Positions 8,770 through 15,933 of a stretch of DNA of 64,000 bases are shown piece after piece; the first letter of the stretch is position 1; each line of letters opens with the position of its first letter. The stretch spans positions 1 through 64,000 of the forward strand of contig JAANAU010000006.1 of NCBI GenBank assembly GCA_011089965.1, read 5' to 3'. The position numbers were made by a program, and so were the translations under genes. Origin of the DNA: Magnetococcales bacterium. Lineage in GTDB: Bacteria; Pseudomonadota; Magnetococcia; Magnetococcales; Magnetaquicoccaceae. The notes under the pieces are model-generated. The model was given only the letters and a program-made list of their open reading frames with translations, did not search any database and had not been told where the DNA came from.

Positions 8770-9029
8770 AGAGGCTATTTGGTGATTCTTGTATGATCAG
8801 TAGAGAGTCAATACACCATTTCAGGGGTCCAGGGGGGCTACCCCCCCTGGTGGGGTCCAGGGGTGAAACCCCTGGGATTTTAATCTTTTAAATCTTTTAA
8901 ACAAAAATATTAATAATTTATTTTTTTAACCGTTAAAACATTAAACCATGGGGATGATCCCCCAGACCCCCTCTTTTCTTTCAATAATTGGATATTCATA
9001 CGCGACTCAGGAATCACCAAACAGCCTCT
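8770..9029. repeat. MITE-like palindromic element, copy A
   Basis: A 260-bp noncoding element bounded by 19-bp inverted ends (agaggctatttggtgattc at 8770-8788; gaatcaccaaacagcctct at 9011-9029; 18 of 19 pair). Inside are two GC-rich hairpins (ccaggggggctacccccc-type and ccaggggtgaaacccctgg), an AT-rich stretch, and a third hairpin (gggatgatccccc) followed by a T-rich tail. Related copies lie at 48900-49189 and 59022-59258, with fragments at 25736, 56661 and possibly 12428. It separates the rloA and rloB remnants. No clean target-site duplication is visible. Confidence 0.75.
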
Positions 9030-9243
9030 TATTGGATCGGCTCCCCTCGACGATCAACCGCCTGGCCAAGGCCATGGACTCCAGAAATTTGGATTTGCCA
9101 TGGGCATTGGCCCCGTATATTACGGCCACGCGGACGGCTGCATGACTCCCGCACGCCAGAGCCGCATGTGGTTGTGCATCTTCCTGTGCTGCCACCAGAG
9201 AAAGCACCGCCTCATTGGCAAAACAGAATGAATTTTCCACCAA
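9007..9243 (-). pseudogene. RloA-like ATPase, N-terminal remnant (copy 1)
   Basis: About 70 residues of the N-terminus of an RloA/AAA_15-type ATPase. They include NEAVLSLVAAQEDA and a Walker A segment GANAHGKS (residues 44-51), then FLESMALARRLI. The frame then runs into the inverted end of the MITE-like element, which supplies the last residues and stop. Intact RloA is about 400 residues, so most of the gene is lost. The 5' end is fused to a duplicated pyrF tail. Probably not functional. Confidence 0.7.
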
Positions 9244-9413
9244 TCTGCGACCCGTTGGGACAAAAGCGCGGGCCAGTCGGATCCAGAGAGTTCTTCCGGT
9301 TGATATGGATAGATCACCCCGCGCGATGAGGCGGCATAGGCCCCCACCCCACCCGAATCCGCTGCCACGGCAATGGCCTCCAGGGAGCCGCCCTGGGCAC
9401 CGATGCCAGGCAT
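9082..9413. repeat. Direct repeat, copy 1 (rloA fragment + pyrF 3' end)
   Basis: This segment is repeated in the same orientation at 11315-11659. The pyrF-derived part (9245-9413 versus 11491-11659) differs at only 3 of 169 positions. The rloA-derived part (9082-9186 versus 11315-11420) is more diverged, with small indels. The inner portions differ because this copy keeps rloA 5' sequence where copy 2 keeps the last codons of pyrF. The pair brackets the ATPase-PIN cassette. Confidence 0.9.
9245..9413 (-). pseudogene. Duplicated 3'-terminal fragment of pyrF
   Basis: On the minus strand this encodes a stretch nearly identical to the PyrF C-terminal part (MPGIGAQGGSLEAIAVAA... to WPALLSQRVA). 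Within the PyrF reading there is one Gly-to-Asp change (AADSGG for AAGSGG). It has no start region of its own and is joined to the rloA fragment after RVA. It begins 19 bp after the PIN-gene stop. Confidence 0.9.
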
Positions 9414-9432
9414 GAGAAAATACGCCAGTGGT

Positions 9433-9951
9433 TTACGATTTTCTCCTTGGAACAGGAGTGGCTCGTGATGTTGGCTGGAATTGCTTCAATCCAAAATCAG
9501 CCGTGACAATATCAACCGGAAACCCCATGCTTGCATAATGTTCCGCAACGGTCTTGATTGTGGCATCTCCCATGGAGTGGCATCGATTGCCTTCTGTAAG
9601 GGCAGGCCAGCTATCAGCAAGTTTTATGAGATGTTCTGGTTCCCAGAGCAAGGACTGATCTGAAAACACCGCCCAGGGTGATTGTCCTTCGCAACTCAAT
9701 TTAATGATGTCAGACAATTTCTGAGCAAATTGTTGTCGCTGATCTTTTGAAATTTTGCAGATCAGATTCCCTGCTTCAATAATGGTTGCAAGAGGAAGGA
9801 CATAGATTGCATCTTTATATTCATTAATTAGTTTTTCAACACGGCCATGGTCCCATAGATCATGTTTCGGCCCCGCTTCTTCCAGCCCAGGAACCTTCAG
9901 CCATACGACGAGAATACTGGTATCGAAAACAAGAACTTTGTCCACAGTCAT
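9433..9951 (-). CDS. PIN-domain nuclease coupled to an ABC-type ATPase
   Basis: A 172-residue protein with the four acidic positions of a PIN-domain ribonuclease: Asp10 (VLVFDTSILVVWL), Glu59 (LATIIEAGNL), Asp129 (HSMGDATI) and Asp152 (IVTADFGLK). The order and spacing fit the fold. The ATG at 9951 overlaps the stop of the upstream ATPase gene as ATGA. A strong GGGAGG ribosome site lies just before it. Most likely the effector of a two-gene ATPase-nuclease defence or toxin module. No antitoxin gene of the usual VapB type is adjacent. The exact PIN subfamily is not known to me. Confidence 0.78.
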   Translation of the reverse strand: MTVDKVLVFDTSILVVWLKVPGLEEAGPKHDLWDHGRVEKLINEYKDAIYVLPLATIIEAGNLICKISKDQRQQFAQKLSDIIKLSCEGQSPWAVFSDQSLLWEPEHLIKLADSWPALTEGNRCHSMGDATIKTVAEHYASMGFPVDIVTADFGLKQFQPTSRATPVPRRKS

Positions 9952-11195
9952 CCTCCCTTCTGTGCAGAAAGGGCAGATTCCAATCGACCTGATGCCGAAA
10001 GTTTCCCAACAGGGCCTATGGCTAAAAGTTTTGCCAGATGCGTAACATCTTCCAGCAAAGTCAAACAACTGTGACCGTATTCACTGTCGCGGTGGGCAAT
10101 CGTGACGAATGGCGTTATCTCTGGACCCAATGCATCCAGCAAGGCTGGATTATGCGTGGTAATCAGAATATCAACTTCTCGCCTTACCCCTAATTCCCGA
10201 AGCATGCGAACCAGCAAATAGGCGCGAGAAGGGTGCAATCCATTATCCACCTCTTCGATAATCAACAAACTTCCCGAAGGTCGCGTCAATAGCGCGGTCA
10301 AAATCGCCAAAAAACGAAGCGTCCCATCGGACATGCCGCGCGAGTCCACTGTTTGAACCGGTATTTCCGGATTTGCTGGCCAATGCTCGTCACAATAAAG
10401 AATCGCATCCGTTTCGAAACGGCCCACTTTTTCCGCCCAGAGGCGTTGGATATCTCTTTCTGGCAAATGGCGGACATACTCCTGGACCGCTGATTCGATT
10501 TCTTGTTGCTTACCATCAGGAAGAGCGGCAATGACGCCAGCAATGTTCGCAGCATCCTGACTCATTTGTTCGGAGAGAGGAACGTAGCCCCGCATATTGG
10601 AGGGAATGGGGTCAAGGATAAAAATATTTCGAATATTGGACAGAACGGCGTCAACACCTTCCAGAATTTCCTTACGCTCGTTCTGCTTTTCCAGTTGACT
10701 TAAAATAGAGTGAGTGCGGTTGGAGGGGCGAGGCCGTCCCATCTTTTCATTGTAGAGCCTGGCTGTGATGCTCGGGCTGTCCAGAGGGCAATCATCAGTT
10801 CTGAAAAGGTAGACTTCATAGGGTCTGCCAACACGATTTGATTGACGATATTTCTGACGTTTCAACGATTCATCAATAATTTCACACTTCGCCCCATTGA
10901 TGGCTGCCCGGATAGAATAAACAAAATCCGTTTGGACAGAACCAGATTCGCTAATCGTCACAGAAAGAGAGAAATCTTTACTCCCTTTAAGGATGGCCCA
11001 CTCAAGTCCACCCCTCAGTCCGGCAAGGGCATCTGTCAGGCTGATTCCTCGGGAGATTCGATGCAGAAACGAAAAGGCATCCAGGGCGTTGGACTTGCCA
11101 CTGGCATTGGTTCCGATCAACACCCCTAACGAATCAATATACAACCTGGCATCGGCAAAACTTTTCCAGTTTATCAGCGTCAATTGTCTGATCAT
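9948..11195 (-). CDS. SMC/ABC-type ATPase (AAA_21-like) of a putative defence module
   Basis: A 415-residue ATP-binding protein. Visible motifs: Walker A GTNASGKS (28-35), ABC-like signature DSRGMSDGTLR (284-294), Walker B LLIIEEVDNGLHP (310-322) and the H-switch ITTHNP (His348). The N-terminal strand pair (IRQLTLINWKSFADARLYI) is typical of OLD/RloA/AAA_21 ATPases. There is no transmembrane segment and no TOPRIM domain. The start at 11195 overlaps the stop of an upstream truncated gene (ATGA), and its own stop overlaps the PIN-nuclease start (ATGA). The pair therefore looks like an intact ATPase-sensor plus nuclease-effector unit. Confidence 0.85.
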   Translation of the reverse strand: MIRQLTLINWKSFADARLYIDSLGVLIGTNASGKSNALDAFSFLHRISRGISLTDALAGLRGGLEWAILKGSKDFSLSVTISESGSVQTDFVYSIRAAINGAKCEIIDESLKRQKYRQSNRVGRPYEVYLFRTDDCPLDSPSITARLYNEKMGRPRPSNRTHSILSQLEKQNERKEILEGVDAVLSNIRNIFILDPIPSNMRGYVPLSEQMSQDAANIAGVIAALPDGKQQEIESAVQEYVRHLPERDIQRLWAEKVGRFETDAILYCDEHWPANPEIPVQTVDSRGMSDGTLRFLAILTALLTRPSGSLLIIEEVDNGLHPSRAYLLVRMLRELGVRREVDILITTHNPALLDALGPEITPFVTIAHRDSEYGHSCLTLLEDVTHLAKLLAIGPVGKLSASGRLESALSAQKGG

Positions 11196-11314
11196 GATCC
11201 ATTCTCCAACACGATCCGAACCTTGCCCGGTTCCTTGCCCTTGACCAGCCCGTTCAAGAACTGATCGAACCTTTCCCGCAACTCGTCGACTGATGCAGGA
11301 GCGCCATTGGCGAA
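11192..11314 (-). pseudogene. 3' remnant of an unknown gene upstream of the ATPase
   Basis: An open frame of about 40 codons ends FDQFLNGLVKGKEPGKVRIV plus LENGS. It shares ATGA with the ATPase start, so it is the tail of the gene that once preceded the ATPase in the operon. Its 5' side is replaced by an rloA fragment at 11315. The tail reminds me of the C-termini of very large defence ATPases (DUF6079/BrxC type), but this is memory and unverified. Confidence 0.5.
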
Positions 11315-11436
11315 CAGAAATTTGGATTTGCCATTGGGCATTGGCCCCGTATATTGTGGCCACGCGGACGGCTGCATGACTCCCGCACGCCAGAGCCGCA
11401 TGCGGGGTTATGGATCTTCCTGTTCTGCCACCACGC
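11315..11436 (-). pseudogene. RloA-like N-terminal remnant (copy 2)
   Basis: Second copy of the rloA fragment, encoding HAALACGSHAAVRVATIYGA. One extra base in the Walker A region (relative to copy 1 at 9007-9243) shifts the frame. After KSKFL the sequence changes abruptly to the tail of another gene. It lies directly after the pyrF stop, so the ancestral order was probably pyrF-rloA-rloB. Confidence 0.7.
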
Positions 11437-11659
11437 CTCAAGAGCGGGTCAACACCCCCATCACCGCTGCCCGCAAGGTTTCGGCAGCCTCTGCGACCCG
11501 TTGGGACAAGAGCGCGGGCCAGTCGGATCCAGAGAGTTCTTCCGGTTGATATGGATAGATCACCCCGCGCGATGAGGCGGCATAGGCCCCCACTCCACCC
11601 GAACCCGCTGCCACGGCAATGGCCTCCAGGGAGCCGCCCTGGGCACCGATGCCAGGCAT
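11315..11659. repeat. Direct repeat, copy 2 (rloA fragment + pyrF 3' end)
   Basis: Same-orientation partner of 9082-9413. Here the pyrF portion belongs to the complete pyrF gene. Together the two copies bracket the 1.9-kb segment with the unknown gene tail, the ATPase and the PIN nuclease. That is the expected outcome of a duplication accompanying insertion by recombination, and recombination between the copies could delete the cassette. Confidence 0.88.
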
Positions 11660-12370
11660 CAAAAACAAGGCATGGGGTGCCACCTGACGCAAACGGGCTG
11701 CGGTCTGGGGATAGGTGGCACCCACCACGATCCCCACATTGGAATAGCCATGACTGCCGATGGAGTCCTGACCCCACTGGGCAGCCAATCGGGCCATGCG
11801 GTCGGCCACGCTCCCTCCGGAACTCAGCTCCAGATCCTGCAAATCGCCCGAAGAGGGATTGGAGGTTTTGGCCAGGATGAACAATCCGGCCCGGGGATTG
11901 GTCTGCAAAAACGGGGTCACCCCATCTGCACCCAGATAGCCGTTGATGGTCATGGCATCGGCCCGCCAGGGATTGGGCGTGCCGAAAAGCGGGTGATCCG
12001 GTGCCAGCCAAGCCGTAGCATAGGCTTTGGCCGTATGGGCCACGTCGTTGCGTTTGCCGTCCAGAATGATCGGCAGGTGCAAATCGCGCAGCAGCATCAA
12101 GGTCCGACGCAAAGCCACATGACCCGCCGTACCATACTGCTCATAAAACGCGGCCTGGGGTTTGTAACCCACCGCCACGGAAGCGGTCGCCTCGATGATC
12201 AAACGGTTGAAGGTAAACAACGTCTCTTCCAGCCGTTCTTCGCACGGCTCGGCCCGCAACCGTTGCCGCATGACACCGGGAAACCGTTCCACCTCCGGAT
12301 CCAATCCCACGATGATCCGGGAGTTCAACTGCAAGGCACGTTCGATCAAGCGATCCGCAAAATGGTCCAT
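11438..12370 (-). CDS. pyrF: Orotidine 5'-phosphate decarboxylase (type 2)
   Basis: Decarboxylates OMP to UMP, the last step of de novo pyrimidine synthesis. The 310-residue product fits the long, type-2 family. Motifs: SRIIVGLDPEVERFP at the N-terminus, the catalytic LPIILDGKRNDVAHTAKAYA, then FILAKTSNPSSGDLQDL and the phosphate-binding FLMPGIGAQGG. The ATG at 12370 has GAAGGAG 4 bp upstream and is preferred to upstream in-frame starts that would run into the hairpin repeat. Its 3' end is duplicated at 9245-9413. Confidence 0.95.
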   Translation of the reverse strand: MDHFADRLIERALQLNSRIIVGLDPEVERFPGVMRQRLRAEPCEERLEETLFTFNRLIIEATASVAVGYKPQAAFYEQYGTAGHVALRRTLMLLRDLHLPIILDGKRNDVAHTAKAYATAWLAPDHPLFGTPNPWRADAMTINGYLGADGVTPFLQTNPRAGLFILAKTSNPSSGDLQDLELSSGGSVADRMARLAAQWGQDSIGSHGYSNVGIVVGATYPQTAARLRQVAPHALFLMPGIGAQGGSLEAIAVAAGSGGVGAYAASSRGVIYPYQPEELSGSDWPALLSQRVAEAAETLRAAVMGVLTRS

Positions 12371-12427
12371 AAGCTCCTTCCCGTCCAACCAAACCGCACC
12401 CGTGACGGGATGCGTCGTTCCTATCAA

Positions 12428-12477
12428 AGGGGTCCAGGGGCCTGTGGCCCTTGGTGGGGTTTGGGGCAATGCCCCAA
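12428..12477. repeat. Palindromic repeat fragment between bioA and pyrF
   Basis: Two short hairpins (caggggcctgtggccctt-type and ttggggcaatgccccaa) lie in the 150-bp gap between the bioA stop and the pyrF start. The ggggtccagg and ccaaaccccacc blocks resemble the dispersed element. The inverted ends and AT-rich core are absent. On the minus strand the first hairpin met after bioA could act as a weak terminator. Confidence 0.5.
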
Positions 12478-12520
12478 CAAAACACATAACACATTCAAAA
12501 ACGATTTTGATTTAAAAACT

Positions 12521-13834
12521 CTAAGCTGTTGAAAAACAATCGATAGCCTCCTCGATCACATCCCAGCCCCGATGCAAATCCACATGATCGATGCCATAGG
12601 GTGGAACGAGATAGATCACCGCTCCCAGGGGACGGATGATCATGCCCCGATCCAGAAAGAATTGGATCAAACGGGGTGTAAAGGCCGAACCATAGGTCTG
12701 ATCCGACAGCCTCAACTCGAACGCCGCCACGGCCCCCATGACCCTTGGAGCCAACACCCGTCCACCCAGTGCCGCCATGCGCTCCCGATGCAGGGCTTCC
12801 AGGGCAGCCACCCGCTGCAACGTGGCCTCGCTCTCAAACAGCCCCAACGAGGCCAGGGCTGCCGCACACCCCAGGGCATTGGCGGTAAACGAATGACCAT
12901 GGGCCAAGGCACGGTCAAAGGTCGGTCCCAGAAACGCCGCATGGATCTCTTCCCGACAGACCGTCACGGCCATGGGCAGAAAACCACCGGTCAACCCCTT
13001 GGAAAGACAGATCATGTCCGGTGCAATCCCGGCCAGCTCGCAGGCAAACAAGGTTCCGCACCGCCCGAAACCGGTCATCACCTCATCGGCAATCAACAAC
13101 ACACCCGCAGCACGCAGACGCTCTGCCACACCCTGCAGAAATCCGGGACGACACATGCGCATGCCGGCTGCCCCTTGAATCAAGGGTTCGATCAGCATGG
13201 CAGCACAGCTTGCGCCATGTTCTTCCAGAAACCGCTCCAGGGCTGCCAACGCCCCCTGCTCTTTTGCCTCCACCTCCGCATCCCCATCCCAGGTGGCCGG
13301 GAACGGAATGGTATCCACAGCAAACAACAGCGATCCATACCCTTCAAAAAAACCCGCCGAACGGCTGGCCGACATGGCCCCAGCCGTATCGCCATGATAA
13401 CCACCGGAAAAAACCAGAAAACGTCCCCGCTGCCGCCCCAGATTGCGCCAGTAGTGACAGGCCATCTTCATGGCCACCTCAACCGCCGTGGAGCCATCAT
13501 CCGAGAAAAACACCCGCGTCAAACCAGGAGGCAACCTCTTGACCAACCCGGCAGCCAGACGCACTGCCGGTTCATGGGTCAAACCGGCAAAAATCACCTG
13601 TTCCAGGGTCATGGCCTGTTCGGCAATGGCGCGGGCGATCACCGGATGGGCATGACCGTGAATCGCCACCCACCAGGAGGCAATCAGATCCAGGTATTCA
13701 CGACCCTCCACATCCTTCAACCAGGCCCCCTGCCCGGAGGCAATCGGTACAGGGGTCGGGGCGGTCGACTGCTGGGTATAGGGATGCCAGATGTGTGCCC
13801 GATCCAGGGCGATCAACTCCGCACTGCGACTCAT
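12521..13834 (-). CDS. bioA: Adenosylmethionine-8-amino-7-oxononanoate aminotransferase BioA
   Basis: PLP enzyme that converts KAPA to DAPA with S-adenosylmethionine as amino donor in biotin synthesis. The product is 437 residues. Motifs are the N-terminal HIWHPYTQ, FFSDDGSTAVEVAMKMA, SGGYHGDTAGAMS, the Asp of LLIADEVMTGFGRCG and the PLP lysine in CLSKGLTGGFLPMAVT. The start overlaps the bioD stop as ATGA. It is the last gene of bioB-bioD-bioA. No bioF, bioC or bioH is in the window. Confidence 0.96.
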   Translation of the reverse strand: MSRSAELIALDRAHIWHPYTQQSTAPTPVPIASGQGAWLKDVEGREYLDLIASWWVAIHGHAHPVIARAIAEQAMTLEQVIFAGLTHEPAVRLAAGLVKRLPPGLTRVFFSDDGSTAVEVAMKMACHYWRNLGRQRGRFLVFSGGYHGDTAGAMSASRSAGFFEGYGSLLFAVDTIPFPATWDGDAEVEAKEQGALAALERFLEEHGASCAAMLIEPLIQGAAGMRMCRPGFLQGVAERLRAAGVLLIADEVMTGFGRCGTLFACELAGIAPDMICLSKGLTGGFLPMAVTVCREEIHAAFLGPTFDRALAHGHSFTANALGCAAALASLGLFESEATLQRVAALEALHRERMAALGGRVLAPRVMGAVAAFELRLSDQTYGSAFTPRLIQFFLDRGMIIRPLGAVIYLVPPYGIDHVDLHRGWDVIEEAIDCFSTA

Positions 13835-14493
13835 GGCCCACCGACCTGCTCAAGGAGCCGCGCCCACGCCACCGGATCCCATGGGGCAATCCGGGCCAGA
13901 TGCTCCGGGGTCAAAGGGTCCAGCCAGGGGATCTCGGCCAGGATCGCCACAGCCCCGAATTCCAGAATGGCGTCACGATTGCCCGCATTGGGGGGGCCGG
14001 ACAGAATCACCCCTGCCACCTCCAACTGCCGGGCGCGCAACGCTTCCAGGGTCAACAAGGTGTGATTGATGGTTCCCAAGGCAGTCCGGGCCACCACCAC
14101 CACCGGCAGACGCAACCGCACCATCAGATCCACCATCTTGCAGGTGGCATTCAACGGCACCAGCACGCCACCCGCTCCCTCCACCACCAACGGTCCCGTC
14201 ACATCAGGCCGGATGAATGACTCCATGCGGATTTCCACCCCATCCAACCGCGCAGAGGCGTGGGGCGAAAGCGGTGCATGCAACCGATAGGTTTCCGGCA
14301 GAATCGCTGCTGCCGCCACTCCGGACAACCGTTGCACCACAGCACTGTCGCTCTCTTCCGTCAACCCGGACTGCACCGGCTTCCAGTAGCACCCCTGCAA
14401 CGCACGCACCAGCCAGGCCGCTGCCACGCTCTTGCCCACGCCGGTATCGGTGCCGGTGACAAACAGCCCCTTCTTCCGATCACTCATGCTCAT
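13831..14493 (-). CDS. bioD: Dethiobiotin synthetase BioD
   Basis: Closes the ureido ring of dethiobiotin from DAPA, CO2 and ATP. It has the P-loop LFVTGTDTGVGKSVAAAWL at the N-terminus, the VVEGAGGVLVPL segment and VVVARTALGTINHTLLTLEA. About 220 residues, a normal length. Two in-frame ATGs (14493 and 14487) overlap the bioB 3' end; a third at 14520 would overlap more. I chose 14493 for its spacing to GGAACGGA. Its stop overlaps the bioA start. Confidence 0.94.
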   Translation of the reverse strand: MSMSDRKKGLFVTGTDTGVGKSVAAAWLVRALQGCYWKPVQSGLTEESDSAVVQRLSGVAAAAILPETYRLHAPLSPHASARLDGVEIRMESFIRPDVTGPLVVEGAGGVLVPLNATCKMVDLMVRLRLPVVVVARTALGTINHTLLTLEALRARQLEVAGVILSGPPNAGNRDAILEFGAVAILAEIPWLDPLTPEHLARIAPWDPVAWARLLEQVGGP

Positions 14494-15508
14494 CGATCCG
14501 TTCCACGGTAAAACCGGCATCCTGGATCATCTGGATGGTTTTGTCCGCCCCATGGCCTCCGGTATTGAGATACCCCTCGGCAAACAGCGAATTGGCCGGA
14601 TAGAGGGCCAATGCCTCCAGAGAGCGCAGATTGACCTCACGTCCGCCCGCAGCCCGCACCTCAGCCGACGGATTCAAAAACCGGAACAGACACAAGGCCC
14701 GCAAACAGGCTTCCGGGGTCAGACGCCGCTGCTCGCCCAACGCCGCACCCGGGGCATGGACATAGAAATTGACCGGAATCGAACGGGCATCCAGACGGTT
14801 CAGGGTCAACGCCACTTCCACGATCTCCTCCGGCCCTTCCCCCATGCCGATGATCAGACCGCTGCACACCTCCAGACCGACGCTGCGCGCAGCATCCAGA
14901 GTGGCCACCCGGTCGGCATAGGTGTGGGTGTGACAGATGGTGCCGTAACGGGACTCGGAGGTGTTGAGATTGTGATTGTACCGGTCCAGTCCGGCCTGTT
15001 TCAAACGGGCAGCCTGTCCGGAATCGATGAACCCTGCCGACAGACACACCTCCATGGGCAAGGTCGCTTTCAATCGCTGCACCAGAGCGGCCAGATGTTC
15101 CATCCGCTCCTCACCCGGACCACGCCCGGAGAGTACCAGACAATAACGATAGGCCCCGGAATCATATGCCCGACGCGCCTCCTCGAGGATGGTCTCATCC
15201 GACTTCATGCGATAGACCGGGACCGCACCCGAACTGCTGGTCGATTGCGCGCAGTAGTTGCAATCCTCGGGACACAGCCCGTTTTGCACATTGTTCAGGA
15301 TATGCACCCGCACCCCCAACCCAAAATGGTGGCGGCGCACCTGCAAGGCCGCATCCAGCAGCGGCAACAACGGCAGCTCCGGATCGGTCAAAACCCGCAA
15401 TGCCTGATCCCGGTTGATCTGTTCACCACGCAAGGCCGTGGCTGCCAATTGCTGACAAAACCGATTGGATTCGGGCATCCCTTCCACAGTCAAACCCCCT
15501 TCTGTCAC
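14480..15508 (-). CDS. bioB: Biotin synthase BioB
   Basis: Radical SAM enzyme that inserts sulfur into dethiobiotin. The 342-residue product carries the SAM-cluster motif CPEDCNYC, then YRYCLVLSGRGP, VCLSAGFID, the RYNHNLNTSE segment, GLEVCSGLIIGMGEG and a C-terminal GGREVNL with YLNTGG. First gene of the operon, with an AT-rich upstream gap shared with the divergent cas3 remnant. I see no BirA-type operator in the leader. Confidence 0.96.
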   Translation of the reverse strand: MTEGGLTVEGMPESNRFCQQLAATALRGEQINRDQALRVLTDPELPLLPLLDAALQVRRHHFGLGVRVHILNNVQNGLCPEDCNYCAQSTSSSGAVPVYRMKSDETILEEARRAYDSGAYRYCLVLSGRGPGEERMEHLAALVQRLKATLPMEVCLSAGFIDSGQAARLKQAGLDRYNHNLNTSESRYGTICHTHTYADRVATLDAARSVGLEVCSGLIIGMGEGPEEIVEVALTLNRLDARSIPVNFYVHAPGAALGEQRRLTPEACLRALCLFRFLNPSAEVRAAGGREVNLRSLEALALYPANSLFAEGYLNTGGHGADKTIQMIQDAGFTVERIDEHE

Positions 15509-15751
15509 GCACCTGGTGTTTTATACGCAAACCTGCCCCATTGTGCCCCAATCCACCTGTTCCCACCAGGGCTGGGACGCTCAAATCGCCATCCGGCCAC
15601 CTGATTGGTTGTATTATCCAGTGAATTTATTCCAGGCATATTCATGATTTTTTGAAAATCAGTTACATTAAAGAAGATTGACAAACCGGATGAATGGCTC
15701 TATTGTCACCAGAAATATCACCTAACAATTTCTTAATATATTATATAATAA
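15509..15751. promoter_or_regulatory. AT-rich divergent intergenic region (bioB / cas3 remnant)
   Basis: 243 bp without a gene. The right half (15640-15750) is strongly AT-rich and carries TATAAT-like text at 15744-15749, almost touching the cas3 start. This probably is the old cas-operon promoter region. Since the array now starts only 8 bp after the cas3 remnant, transcripts from here would run into the CRISPR repeats. No binding site could be assigned with confidence. Confidence 0.4.
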
Positions 15752-15925
15752 ATGAATACAACCAACCCAACCCGATACCATGCACACAGCGGCAATCCTT
15801 GGAATCAATGGCATCCATTGCCCGATCATCTGCGCGCCGTGGCTGCATTGGCCACAAGCTTTGCCCATGGTCTGCCCTGGGAAAAAGAGGCGGGACTGGC
15901 TGGCCTGCTGCACGATCTGGGCTGA
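15752..15925 (+). pseudogene. cas3: Truncated cas3 (first 57 codons of the HD-nuclease domain)
   Basis: The frame from ATG 15752 reads YHAHSGNPWNQWHPLPDHLR, then LATSFAHGLPWEKEAGLAGL and LHDLG followed by a stop. This is the N-terminal HD-nuclease start of a Cas3 protein, ending exactly at the His-Asp motif (His54, Asp55). A normal Cas3 is 700-900 residues. The helicase and all other cas genes are missing, and the first CRISPR repeat begins 8 bp after the stop. The simplest reading is one deletion that joined cas3 codon 57 to the array, removing the rest of the operon and the leader. Confidence 0.8.
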
Positions 15926-15933
15926 AAGCAGCC

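Noticed and set aside
11196-12011. N-terminal extension of the ATPase frame through pyrF
   Set aside because: The frame is open only because it overlaps pyrF and the rloA fragment out of frame; the ATPase starts at 11195.
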